Origin: DATAVB01 sp040414495
GTDB taxonomy: Bacteria; Actinomycetota; Actinomycetes; Mycobacteriales; QHCD01
Direction of reading: 5' to 3'
DNA length: 64,000 nucleotides
Assembly: GCA_040414495.1 (NCBI GenBank)
Contig: JBEDUI010000295.1
Span: 1-64,000 of the forward strand
Shown here: positions 25,906 to 34,376 of the stretch, one piece after another
Numbering within the stretch: position 1 is the stretch's first letter
Layout of the letters: every line of letters starts with the position of its first letter
Program-made: the position numbers and the translations under genes
Notes under the pieces: generated by a model
What the model was told of the DNA's origin: nothing
Database searches by the model: none
The model's input: the letters and a program-made list of their open reading frames with translations, nothing else

Positions 25906-27179
25906 GGCGCCTCGATTCCACCATCCGGTCGCCGGACCCGGGCCGCCCAGCGCTCGTGCCCGAAGGTCCGCGGCTCGTATTTCTCCGCCTTTTTCTCGTC
26001 CAGGTCAACGCCCCAACCCGGCTGGTCCGACGGCGTGATGTGACCGTCCACAGGAGACGGACAGCCGGGAAATACCTCGTGCACCGGTTCGGGGTACACG
26101 TGGCTTTCCTGCACACCGAAGGCCGGCGTCGTCACATCGAGCGTGACATTGGCGGCGACGCCGATCGGTGAGACGTCGGCCGGGGAATGCCAGGCCGTCC
26201 GCACGCCGGTCAGCTCGCACAAATTCGCCAGCTTACGGGCCGGGGTGAGCCCGCCGATCGCCGAAATGTGGCACCGCAGCAAATCCACGCCACCACGCAA
26301 TACCAACCGGGCCGCGTCCGCCGCCGAGACCAGCAATTCGCCGACCGCGATCGGCACCGGCGAGGCGGCTCGTACCTCGGGCAGCCGGTCGAAATGCTCC
26401 GGCGCCAAAACGTCCTCGACGAAGAACAGTCGATACGGCTCCAGCGCCCGGCACAGTGTGATCGCTTCCTTGGGCGTCAGCCGGTTGTGTACGTCGTGCA
26501 GCAAGGAGATCTGGTCGCCCAGCACCTCCCGCGCGCGGGCGAAAAGCTTCGGCGTATCGGCGAGATAATTCTGCACATCCCAGCCGTCCGGATTCGGCGT
26601 ACGCGGGTACCCACCGCGGGTGCCCGGCGCGCCGTACGTACCCAGACCCGGGCCGCCGGACTGCAGCCGGACGTACCGATAGCCCTGCTCGATCAGCCCC
26701 TGCGCCTTTTCCAGCGTCTCGTCGATCGAACCGGCCGCGGAATGTGCGTACAACGCGGCGGCGGACCGGACCCGGCCACCGAGCAGCTCGTACACCGGCA
26801 TATTGGCGCGTTTTCCGGCGATATCCCACAACGCCATGTCCAAACCGGACAGTGCGTTGTTCAGCACCGGACCGCCGCGCCAATACGACGAAAAATGCAC
26901 CAACCGGGTGATGTCCTCGATATCGGCCGGATGCCGGCCCACCGCCAGCGGCGCGAGATGTTCGACCGCGGACGCCACGGCCTTCCAGCGCTGGGTGAAG
27001 GTTGCGCAACCCAGGCCGTACAGCCCCGGCTCGTTCGTGTCGACCCGCACCACGACCAGCGTGGGTCCCTCGGGGGCGGTGACAATGGCGCGTACCCGGG
27101 TGATGCGCAGTTCGTCCCGAGCCGGCCAGGGTGGCTGCGTCTCCGGCAATGATTCCGGCCAGTCGCTCACGTACAACAT
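25902..27179 (-). CDS. enolase-superfamily sugar acid dehydratase (RspA/ManD-like)
   Basis: A mandelate-racemase-type enzyme of about 425 residues. The N-terminal capping domain spans residues 1-120. The barrel shows LLHDVHNRLTP, FFVEDVLAPE and VGELL, whose Asp/Glu residues should bind Mg, and HSPADVSPIGVAANVTLD, a motif characteristic of RspA/mannonate-dehydratase-type members. These dehydrate sugar acids such as D-mannonate or D-gluconate, some with very low activity. Start is uncertain: ATG 27179 has GGAAGG touching it, whereas GTG 27170 has that site at 9 bp. It is first of a two-gene operon with the GH127-like gene. Confidence 0.87.
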   Translation of the reverse strand: MLYVSDWPESLPETQPPWPARDELRITRVRAIVTAPEGPTLVVVRVDTNEPGLYGLGCATFTQRWKAVASAVEHLAPLAVGRHPADIEDITRLVHFSSYWRGGPVLNNALSGLDMALWDIAGKRANMPVYELLGGRVRSAAALYAHSAAGSIDETLEKAQGLIEQGYRYVRLQSGGPGLGTYGAPGTRGGYPRTPNPDGWDVQNYLADTPKLFARAREVLGDQISLLHDVHNRLTPKEAITLCRALEPYRLFFVEDVLAPEHFDRLPEVRAASPVPIAVGELLVSAADAARLVLRGGVDLLRCHISAIGGLTPARKLANLCELTGVRTAWHSPADVSPIGVAANVTLDVTTPAFGVQESHVYPEPVHEVFPGCPSPVDGHITPSDQPGWGVDLDEKKAEKYEPRTFGHERWAARVRRPDGGIEAP

Positions 27180-27321
27180 CCTTCCGCGATACGTGATCAA
27201 AGTTGTGTGATCCGACGCTACCGGCCCGCCGAGCCGGCGTCGGCCCCAACTGACCGCATGCGGCCTGACGGGGATGCGAAAATCGGCGCTGCCACAACAA
27301 CTCTCGCTGGAGGACGCCCCG

Positions 27322-27954
27322 ATGCGAATTCAGAAATTCGGCCACTCCTGTCTGCTCGTCGAGGACGGCGGCGCCCGCGTACTGCTCGATCCGGGCACGT
27401 TCTCCCGCGGCTTCGAGGATTTACGCGGGTTGACCGCGGTGCTCATCACCCACCAGCACCCCGACCACATGGATCTGGATCGGCTCGAACCGCTGCTGGC
27501 GGCCAACCCTGACGCGCAGCTGTACGCCGACCCCGAAAGCGCCGAGCAGCTGGCCGCCCGCGGGCTGACCGTGACCCCGACCGACGCCGGCGCGCAGTTC
27601 GAGATCGGCGGACTGTCGGCCCGGATCATCGGCCACCAGCACGCCGTCATCCACCCGGACATTCCGGTGGTGACCAACGTCGGCTACCTGCTCGGCGGTC
27701 GGCTCTTCCATCCCGGCGACGCGCTGACCGTGCCCGACGAACCGGTCGAGCTGCTGGCGCTGCCGGCCGTCGCGCCGTGGATGAAGATCCAGGAGACCAT
27801 CGACTACCTGCGCGCGGTCGCGCCGCGGACGGCGCTGCCGATCCACGACGCGGTCAGCGCGGCCAAGCAGCTGTACTACGGCCACCTCGACCGGCTCGGC
27901 CCGGACGCCACGACCCTGCGGGTCATCGACGACGGCGAGCCGGTCGAACTGTGA
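27322..27954 (+). CDS. MBL-fold metal-dependent hydrolase
   Basis: A 210-residue metallo-beta-lactamase-fold protein. The metal motif HxHxDH is His44-Gln-His46-Pro-Asp48-His49. Later ligands are His in GHQHAVI and the Asp of FHPGD, with a final IHDA His. It resembles small UlaG/YtnP-like hydrolases; the substrate is unknown. Start ATG 27322 has GGAGGA upstream, preferred over the in-frame ATG at 27274. Its stop lies 1 bp from the stop of the convergent sedolisin gene. Confidence 0.86.
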   Translation: MRIQKFGHSCLLVEDGGARVLLDPGTFSRGFEDLRGLTAVLITHQHPDHMDLDRLEPLLAANPDAQLYADPESAEQLAARGLTVTPTDAGAQFEIGGLSARIIGHQHAVIHPDIPVVTNVGYLLGGRLFHPGDALTVPDEPVELLALPAVAPWMKIQETIDYLRAVAPRTALPIHDAVSAAKQLYYGHLDRLGPDATTLRVIDDGEPVEL

Positions 27955-27955
27955 G

Positions 27956-29512
27956 CTACTGCGACCGCAGGGCTGTGAGCAGGTCGGTGCCGACCGGGAC
28001 GCCCAGGCCGGTGCACGCATCCCAGCCCGGCCCGGCCGAATAGTCCCCGTTGGAGCCCTGCGTAATGTCGCGGAACCCGGTCGCGGCCTGACCGGCCGCG
28101 CTCGGGTAGAGCCCGGTTTGCACCAGACCGAGCCCCCGGCCGGTGCCCTGCGCGAGCCGGCAGACCAACGCCGCCCACAGCGGAGCCGCCGCGCTCGTAC
28201 CACCGATCACCATCTTCTGGCCGTCGACCAGGACCTGGTACCCGGTAGCCGGATCGGCGTCGGCGGCCACATCCGGCACACCCCGGCCCTGACCGCCGCC
28301 GGGTCGGTCCGGCACGCCCGCGTTCGCCTGCCACGTCGGCTGATCGAAGACCGCGCTGACCCCACCACCGGTCGCACCGCCGTTCGGCCCGGAGTTCCAC
28401 ACCGTCTCCTTGTTGACCTTCGACCCGCTCGCCTGCAACGAGGTGCCGCCGCAGGCGAGCACGTGCGGGCTGGCGGCCGGAAAGTCGGTGTGCGCCTGGC
28501 CGTCGGACGCGCCGTCGCTGCTGCCGCCATCGCCGGCCGCGACGCAAACGGTCACCCCGAGCGCGGCCGCGTCGGCGAAGGCCTGGTCCATCGCGTTTCG
28601 GCTCTGCGCCGACCATTGGTCCTCGGACTGCCCCCAGCTGATGCTCACCGCGGCCGGGGTCGGGGTGGCATGCACGGCGGTGCTGACCGCGTCGATGAAG
28701 CCCTGGTCGGTGTTGGGCGCGAAATACACCAGGATCGAGGCCTTCGGTGCGAGCGCGCCGGCCACCTCGATGTCCAGCAGGACCTCGCCGTCGGCACCCT
28801 GCGGGTCCTGGCCTGCCTGGTTTTTGGCACCGTCGACGGATACGGCCTTGACGCTCGGCGTGGTGATGCCCAGACCGCCGAAATAACTGGTCAGGTCGCT
28901 CTGCGCGAAACCGCCGCCCAGCTCGATGATCGCGATCGTCTGGCCGGTGCCATCGGTGCTCGGCGGGAATTCGTAAATCGTCCCCAACTGCGGTGGGGTG
29001 AATGAGCCGGCGGCGCTGGCATCGGCCGCGACCCGGGTCTGGATACGCGCCTGCGGGTGGTCGTCGAGTCCGACGACCGCGGTGATCACGTCGGCCAATT
29101 CCTCCGGGATCTGCAAAACACCGTCCCGTCGCCGGTGCTCGACCCGTGCGCCGGTGCCCGGATGCCGGGAGGCCGCGCGCGTGAGCGTTACCCCGAACGC
29201 CGCCGCCATCGCCTCCGCCGAACCGGCGACCTGAACCCGGCGCGAGGCCGGATCCTCGGCGACAATCCGTAACCCCAACTCCCCCAATACGTCGCGCAGT
29301 TGGGTGACGTCGGCCGGGTCGGCGCCGTAGGAATTCGCGAATTCCTCCGCCGCTACGACGTCGGGCCCTTGCACCAGCCGTGCCGGCACCGGGGCGCGAT
29401 GCCGGAGCACGATCGTGACCGTGATCTGCTCGGCCGGATCGATCGGGCCGAGCTCCTCGAGGATTTCGTACGGACCGCGTTCGCTGCCGCGCAGCGTGCT
29501 GAGTTCAGGCAT
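27956..29512 (-). CDS. S53-family serine peptidase (sedolisin/kumamolisin type)
   Basis: A 518-residue acid endopeptidase precursor. The prodomain covers about residues 1-165 (Pro-kumamolisin-like). The catalytic triad is Glu243 and Asp247 in GEVLLDIEV, and Ser440 in GGTSAAAP; Asp328 in AAGDGG serves the oxyanion hole. A C-terminal Asp-rich FRDIT...GWDACTGLG segment fits the Ca site. No standard signal peptide is seen, as in several kumamolisins, so the export route is unclear. It is divergent from the peroxiredoxin gene with about 120 bp between them. Confidence 0.93.
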   Translation of the reverse strand: MPELSTLRGSERGPYEILEELGPIDPAEQITVTIVLRHRAPVPARLVQGPDVVAAEEFANSYGADPADVTQLRDVLGELGLRIVAEDPASRRVQVAGSAEAMAAAFGVTLTRAASRHPGTGARVEHRRRDGVLQIPEELADVITAVVGLDDHPQARIQTRVAADASAAGSFTPPQLGTIYEFPPSTDGTGQTIAIIELGGGFAQSDLTSYFGGLGITTPSVKAVSVDGAKNQAGQDPQGADGEVLLDIEVAGALAPKASILVYFAPNTDQGFIDAVSTAVHATPTPAAVSISWGQSEDQWSAQSRNAMDQAFADAAALGVTVCVAAGDGGSSDGASDGQAHTDFPAASPHVLACGGTSLQASGSKVNKETVWNSGPNGGATGGGVSAVFDQPTWQANAGVPDRPGGGQGRGVPDVAADADPATGYQVLVDGQKMVIGGTSAAAPLWAALVCRLAQGTGRGLGLVQTGLYPSAAGQAATGFRDITQGSNGDYSAGPGWDACTGLGVPVGTDLLTALRSQ

Positions 29513-29635
29513 GCGGACAGTGTGCCCCTCCTCACCGACAGTTATTCGACTCAGGTACGAATGCGTTACCAGTCAGGGTGCATCTGTTATCTGGCAGAGT
29601 GTTTCTTACGAACGCGACACGAACGGTGGTCTGGA

Positions 29636-30091
29636 ATGGCCCTCACACCCGGTGACCTAGCCCCGGAATTCACCCTGCCCGACGAGGACGGCAAGCCCCG
29701 CGCGCTGCGGGATCTGCTGGCCAATGGCCCGGTCGTACTGTTCTTCTATCCGGCCGCGCTGACCGCCGGCTGCACGGCCGAGAGCTGCCATTTCCGCGAC
29801 CTCACCACCGAATTCGCCGCGGTCGGCGCGCAGCGGGTCGGCATCAGCGTCGACCCGGTCACCAAGCAGAAGGAATTCTCGACCAAACATTCTTTTGACT
29901 ATCCGCTGCTCTCGGACGCCGACGGCGCGGTGGCGCGCAGCTTCGGCGTGAAGCGGCGGTTCGGCCCGGTGCCGGTCAAGCGCACCACGTTCGTCATCGG
30001 TACGGACGGCAAAATCCTCGACGTCATCCACAACGAGTTCCAGATGGGCGCGCACGCCGACCGGGCACTGAAAGCCGTACGCCAGGCCTGA
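29636..30091 (+). CDS. peroxiredoxin (BCP/AhpC-TSA type)
   Basis: A 151-residue thiol peroxidase that reduces hydroperoxides. The peroxidatic Cys46 lies in YPAALTAGCTAESC; the usual TP before the Cys reads as TA here. Cys51, five residues on, is the resolving Cys position of BCP-type enzymes. The fold continues with GISVDPVTKQKEF and YPLLSDADG. The ATG at 29636 was chosen because residues upstream look untranslated. It converges on the DHA2 transporter, 7 bp away. Confidence 0.9.
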   Translation: MALTPGDLAPEFTLPDEDGKPRALRDLLANGPVVLFFYPAALTAGCTAESCHFRDLTTEFAAVGAQRVGISVDPVTKQKEFSTKHSFDYPLLSDADGAVARSFGVKRRFGPVPVKRTTFVIGTDGKILDVIHNEFQMGAHADRALKAVRQA

Positions 30092-30098
30092 TCCGCAG

Positions 30099-31628
30099 CT
30101 ACGCCGGCTCCGGAGAATTCGGCCGCAACGCCTCCGGATCGGGCGGGGTCACCTCGCTCGCCGCCGCAGCGCTGCCCCGTCGCACCATGGTCGCCGCCGC
30201 ATCCTTGTCGTGCACGGTCGCCACCAACGCCAGCGCGAAAACAAACAGGCCCGCGGCCACGTAGAACGCCGTGTGGTAGGCGGCCAGATTGGGCCGGACG
30301 ACGCCGGCCGCGGTCCGGGTCTTGGTGCCGAGCGTGGCCAGGACGGTCCCCAGGAGCGCCACGCCCAACGCCGACCCCATCTGGCGGAACGCGTTATAGA
30401 GCGTGGATGCCCGCCCGGTCGCCGACGATGGAATGGGGGCGAATCCGGCCGCCTGGCAGGGCATGAAGATGTGCGCCATGAAGTAGCCCATGCCGTACAG
30501 CTGCAACCGCATGATCCAGGCGTTGGGGTGGGATCCGTCCAGGGGCAGCGTCAGCATCAACGTCGGTACGGCGATCGCGCCGAACGCCATGATCCGCTTC
30601 GGGCCGATGATGGGGTAAATCCGGGTGACGACCTGGCTGGCGGTCATCACGCCCAACGCTTCGGGAAATACGCTGAGCCCGGCGTTCAGCGGCGAATATC
30701 CCATCGCGTCCTGGAGCATCAACGGGAACACGTACAAGATGCCAAGAAACGCCATCGTCACGACCAGGCTCAGTGCGTTAGCGGTCCGGAACAACCGGAA
30801 TCGGAACAACCGCAACGCCAGCATCGGCTGCGGCGTACGCAATTCGACGACGACCATGGCCGCGAGCAACGCGACACCGATCAGCACGCTGGCCAGAATC
30901 GGCGGCGACGTCCAGCCGTGCGACGCTCCCTCCGACAGCGCATACATCACCGAGCCGAGCCCGCCGGCCGCCAGCAGAAATCCGGGCAGATCGAAACGAC
31001 CCGGTTCCGCTTCCCGGTTTTCCCGGAGAAATAGCGAGCCGAAGATAAATGCCGCCAATCCGATCGGGACATTTACGTAGAAAATCCAGCGCCAGGACAG
31101 TTGATCAATGAGAAAACCGCCGAGTACCGGTCCCATTGTCGGAGCCAATGTGGTCGGAACGGTGAGAATCCGGGTGGCGCGCATGCGTTCGGCCGGCGGA
31201 AAGGTACGAAACAACATCGCCATTCCGACCGGGGTCAGTAGACCACCGCCGGCACCCTGAATAACCCGGAAGATCACCAACTCGGGCAGGTTCTGCGCCA
31301 ATCCGCACAGGGCCGAGGCACCGGTGAATACCACCAACGCCCACAACAGCATCCGCTTGTCGCCGTACCGATCACCCAACCAACCGGAAGCGGGAATGAA
31401 CACCGCCAGGCTGACCAGATAACCGACAGCCACCGTGGAACTGGAGGTGACCGGGACGCCGAGATCGACGCTGATCGTGGGCAGCGCGACATTGACAATC
31501 GTCGTGTCGAGGATATTCACGAACATGGCGGCGACGAAAACGACGCTCACCGCGACTTTCGGGTTGTGCAACTGGGTCAGAATTCGCGACGACGGGACAG
31601 TTTCGGTCGACCCTGTGGTGCGGTGCAT
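30099..31628 (-). CDS. DHA2-family (EmrB/QacA-like) MFS drug exporter
   Basis: A 509-residue transporter whose hydrophobic profile fits 14 membrane helices. The N-terminal half carries the DHA2 signatures LDTTIVNVALPTI and GWLGDRYGDKRMLL (motif A). GAGGGLLTPVGMAML and the motif-C-like LAPTMGPVLGGFLID follow. It probably exports hydrophobic or amphipathic compounds by proton antiport. No TetR-type regulator lies next to it. A hairpin terminator for the upstream ligase gene lies about 90 bp upstream of its start. Confidence 0.92.
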   Translation of the reverse strand: MHRTTGSTETVPSSRILTQLHNPKVAVSVVFVAAMFVNILDTTIVNVALPTISVDLGVPVTSSSTVAVGYLVSLAVFIPASGWLGDRYGDKRMLLWALVVFTGASALCGLAQNLPELVIFRVIQGAGGGLLTPVGMAMLFRTFPPAERMRATRILTVPTTLAPTMGPVLGGFLIDQLSWRWIFYVNVPIGLAAFIFGSLFLRENREAEPGRFDLPGFLLAAGGLGSVMYALSEGASHGWTSPPILASVLIGVALLAAMVVVELRTPQPMLALRLFRFRLFRTANALSLVVTMAFLGILYVFPLMLQDAMGYSPLNAGLSVFPEALGVMTASQVVTRIYPIIGPKRIMAFGAIAVPTLMLTLPLDGSHPNAWIMRLQLYGMGYFMAHIFMPCQAAGFAPIPSSATGRASTLYNAFRQMGSALGVALLGTVLATLGTKTRTAAGVVRPNLAAYHTAFYVAAGLFVFALALVATVHDKDAAATMVRRGSAAAASEVTPPDPEALRPNSPEPA

Positions 31629-31720
31629 TCGGGCGGCTCCGGGCGCGCGTCAGCCCGCCGGCGTTTCTAGCTAAACCGATCAATGACCAGCCGTCGACGC
31701 CGACAGGTCGGTGGATGGAA

Positions 31721-31753
31721 AAGCCCCGCTGACGGGTCGCGCCAGCGGGGCTT
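31721..31753 (-). terminator. terminator after the MatB-like gene
   Basis: An 11-bp stem AAGCCCCGCTG and its complement with an 11-nt loop, followed on the minus strand by TTCCATCC. It lies downstream of the leftward ligase gene. Confidence 0.65.
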
Positions 31754-31852
31754 GATGAAACGATACAAGAACGTCCTCGCCGAACGCTACGAGAGCGTTG
31801 TCACATTGACAGTCCTGCCCGCAATCGCCTGTACAGCGCGTGTTCCGGCCTT

Positions 31853-33232
31853 TCAGTCGGCGCGCAGTTCGGTCTTACGCAACTTGCCCATCGCATTACG
31901 CGGCAACGCCTCGAGAAATCGAATCTGACGCGGTCGCTTGTGGACGGACAACCGGCCGGCGACGAATTCGATCAACTCCGGCTCGCTAACGCCGGACGCG
32001 ACAACGTACGCCAATACCCGTTGGCCGAGATCGGCATCAGGCGCTCCGACAACCGCCGCCTCCCGTACGGCCGGATGGGCCAGCAGCGCGTCCTCCACCT
32101 CTCCCGCGCCGATTCGGAATCCACCAGATTTGATCAAGTCGACCGAGGCCCGGCCGACAATGCGGTGCGCGCCGGACGGGTCGATCGTGGCCACATCGCC
32201 GGTACGGAACCAGCCGTCGGCCGTGAACGACCGAGCCGTCTCCTGCGCGCGGTTCAGGTAACCGGAGAACAACGTCGCGCCCCGGACCTGCAGATCACCC
32301 ACCGATTCGCCGTCGTACGGGACAGTGCCGGTTTCGGCCACCAGCCTGGTCTGTATGCCAGCCACCGGAGTGCCGACGAATCCCGGTTCGCGGCCGCCGT
32401 CGGCGCGGGTGGAAATCGTGATCAGCGTTTCGGTCATGCCGTACCGCTCCACCGGCCGCGCGCCGGTCAGGTCGGCCAGCCGGTGGAATACCGGCACCGG
32501 CAGCGGCGCGCTGCCCGATACCAACAGCCGGGCCGAGGCCAGCGCCCGTGCGCATTCGGGTTCGGCCACGACCCGGGACCACACGGTCGGAACACCGAAA
32601 TACAGGCTGCCTTGCGCGGCCGCGTACCGGTCCGGCCGCGGTCGCACCGTATGCACCAGCGGGCTGCCGACCCGTAGCGCACCGAGGACCCCGAGTACGA
32701 GGCCGTGGACGTGAAACAGCGGCAGCCCATGTACGAGTACGTCGTCGGCGGTCCATTCCCATGCCGCGGCCAGCGCGTCGAGATCGGCGGCGATGGCCGC
32801 CCGCGGCATCACCACGCCCTTGGGCGCTCCGGTGGTGCCGCTGGTGTAGAGGATCAACGCCGGCGCGTCCGGCGCCGGCTCGGGCAGGCTGGCGGCCGAC
32901 CGGGCCCGCAGGTCGACCGCAACGGATTCCAGCCGCTCGTCCTCCAGCCCGACCCCGAGCTGCGCGCCGGAGTCGGTCAGGATGTGTTCTCGTTCGGCCG
33001 TACCCGAATCCGGCGGTACCGGGACCACCGGCACTCCGGCCAGGAGCCCGGCGCTCACCGCGACGATCGTGCGCATTGAGGCGTCGGCGTGCACCGCCAA
33101 AGCCCGTGCGCCGCCGAGCCGGCCGGCCAGCGCGGTGGCGGCGGCGAGCAACTGCTCGCGCGACATCGCATCCTCGCCGACCCGTACGGCATCCGCCCGG
33201 TCCGCGGTCCCAGCCAGCGCACTCAACAGCAC
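31853..33232 (-). CDS. matB: malonyl-CoA synthetase-like acyl-CoA ligase (MatB-type)
   Basis: A 459-residue adenylate-forming ligase, shorter than most acyl-CoA synthetases. The AMP-binding P-loop is LYTSGTTGAPKGVVMP. A HGLPLFHVHGLVLG segment, ERYGMTET, the hinge WFRTGD and IVGRASVDLIKSGGFRIGAGE follow; the C-terminal catalytic Lys is in RNAMGKLRKTEL. This pattern closely follows actinobacterial MatB, which makes malonyl- or methylmalonyl-CoA from the free diacid. It could feed fatty acid or polyketide synthesis, but no PKS is in the window. Starts with GTG behind GAGGGG. Confidence 0.82.
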   Translation of the reverse strand: MLLSALAGTADRADAVRVGEDAMSREQLLAAATALAGRLGGARALAVHADASMRTIVAVSAGLLAGVPVVPVPPDSGTAEREHILTDSGAQLGVGLEDERLESVAVDLRARSAASLPEPAPDAPALILYTSGTTGAPKGVVMPRAAIAADLDALAAAWEWTADDVLVHGLPLFHVHGLVLGVLGALRVGSPLVHTVRPRPDRYAAAQGSLYFGVPTVWSRVVAEPECARALASARLLVSGSAPLPVPVFHRLADLTGARPVERYGMTETLITISTRADGGREPGFVGTPVAGIQTRLVAETGTVPYDGESVGDLQVRGATLFSGYLNRAQETARSFTADGWFRTGDVATIDPSGAHRIVGRASVDLIKSGGFRIGAGEVEDALLAHPAVREAAVVGAPDADLGQRVLAYVVASGVSEPELIEFVAGRLSVHKRPRQIRFLEALPRNAMGKLRKTELRAD

Positions 33233-33298
33233 GGCACGTCCCCTCGTTTGGCTGCCCGCGACGATAACGGGCGGCCACGCTCCGTACTACTGAGAGCG

Positions 33299-34210
33299 TC
33301 AGCGGGCGACGAGCCGGTCGCTCCGATCGGCCCGCCGCGGCTGCGGCAACGGCACCACGGTCGGTGCACGTAGCGGCTCGGGATCGGACACGGTGCCGAA
33401 CACGAACCGGGCCCAGCCGATGGCCAGGTCGGCGGCGAACCGGGCGTCCCGGGCCTGCAGGAAATCGGCGTCCAGCGGCCCGTCCTCGAGCTCGGCCCGC
33501 AGCGTGGTCAACGTCGCGGCGTACTGGGCACCACCGGCGGCCAAGCCGCCCAGCGTGCTCGGCAGGTCGCGTTCGGCCAACGCCGCCTGAACCCGTTCGA
33601 CCAGCCGCGGCAGCGACTCGCCGGCCGGGCAGGTCCGGCCCAACGTCGCCAACGCGTGCCGGGCCACCGCGCCCACCAGATGCTCGGTCCAGCGCAGCAG
33701 CCGGACCGGATCGGTCAACGCGCTGAGCCGCACTTCGAGGCGACGCAGCTCCAAGGCCAGGCCGACGGCATCGTCGGGCACGCTCAGGTCGGCGCCGGCG
33801 AACGGCTCGACCCGCCACGGACCGCGGCACAACCGCAGCCCGACCCGATTCAGCTCGTCCTCGATCGTGGCCAGCCCGTCTTCCATGGGCCAGTTCTTGC
33901 CGTAGAAACCGAGATCGGTGGCATCGCGCAGCAGCCGGCCCAACGCGTCGAACAGTTCAACCGGCTCTCCACTGCGCCAGTTGATGCGCTCGAGCCAGAT
34001 GTGGGCTCGGGCCCGTCGTTCGCTCTGCAGGGCCCGCTTCAACGCGGCCTGTCGGTCCAGATGCTCGAGTCGGATCACGTGTTGACAGCCGACGAATGCG
34101 GCATCGATACGCACCAACGGCATCCCAGCGCAGAACTCCCGCACCGCGACCGCGAGCCCACGCCACTGTGGGGGCACCCAATCGAAGGTCGGCGGCAGTA
34201 CCGCGTCCAT
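33299..34210 (-). CDS. uncharacterised helical protein
   Basis: A 303-residue soluble protein I do not recognise. It is rich in Leu, Ala and Arg and reads as mostly helical, with no signal peptide or membrane helix. Visible landmarks are FDWVPPQWRGLAVAVREF near the start, an RARAHIWLERINW segment, LGFYGKNWPMEDG, and a Pro/Arg-rich tail. ATG 34210 has GGAG 7 bp upstream, so translation is credible. It lies between the ArgRS and MatB-like genes on the same strand, with gaps of 166 and 66 bp, so it could be co-transcribed with either. Confidence 0.7.
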   Translation of the reverse strand: MDAVLPPTFDWVPPQWRGLAVAVREFCAGMPLVRIDAAFVGCQHVIRLEHLDRQAALKRALQSERRARAHIWLERINWRSGEPVELFDALGRLLRDATDLGFYGKNWPMEDGLATIEDELNRVGLRLCRGPWRVEPFAGADLSVPDDAVGLALELRRLEVRLSALTDPVRLLRWTEHLVGAVARHALATLGRTCPAGESLPRLVERVQAALAERDLPSTLGGLAAGGAQYAATLTTLRAELEDGPLDADFLQARDARFAADLAIGWARFVFGTVSDPEPLRAPTVVPLPQPRRADRSDRLVAR

Positions 34211-34376
34211 CTAGATCTCCGCCCCGAAGCGGACGATGGTGCGGTTATGGAGTCGTTCTCGTGACGTCATGGCGTGGCCCCCAGCGGTGTATGCGACGCA
34301 CGGTAGCGACACCTTAACGCTATGCAGTAGGTCCCTGTCCAGCGGCACTTGTACGCCATAAGCGATCTCGTCATCC

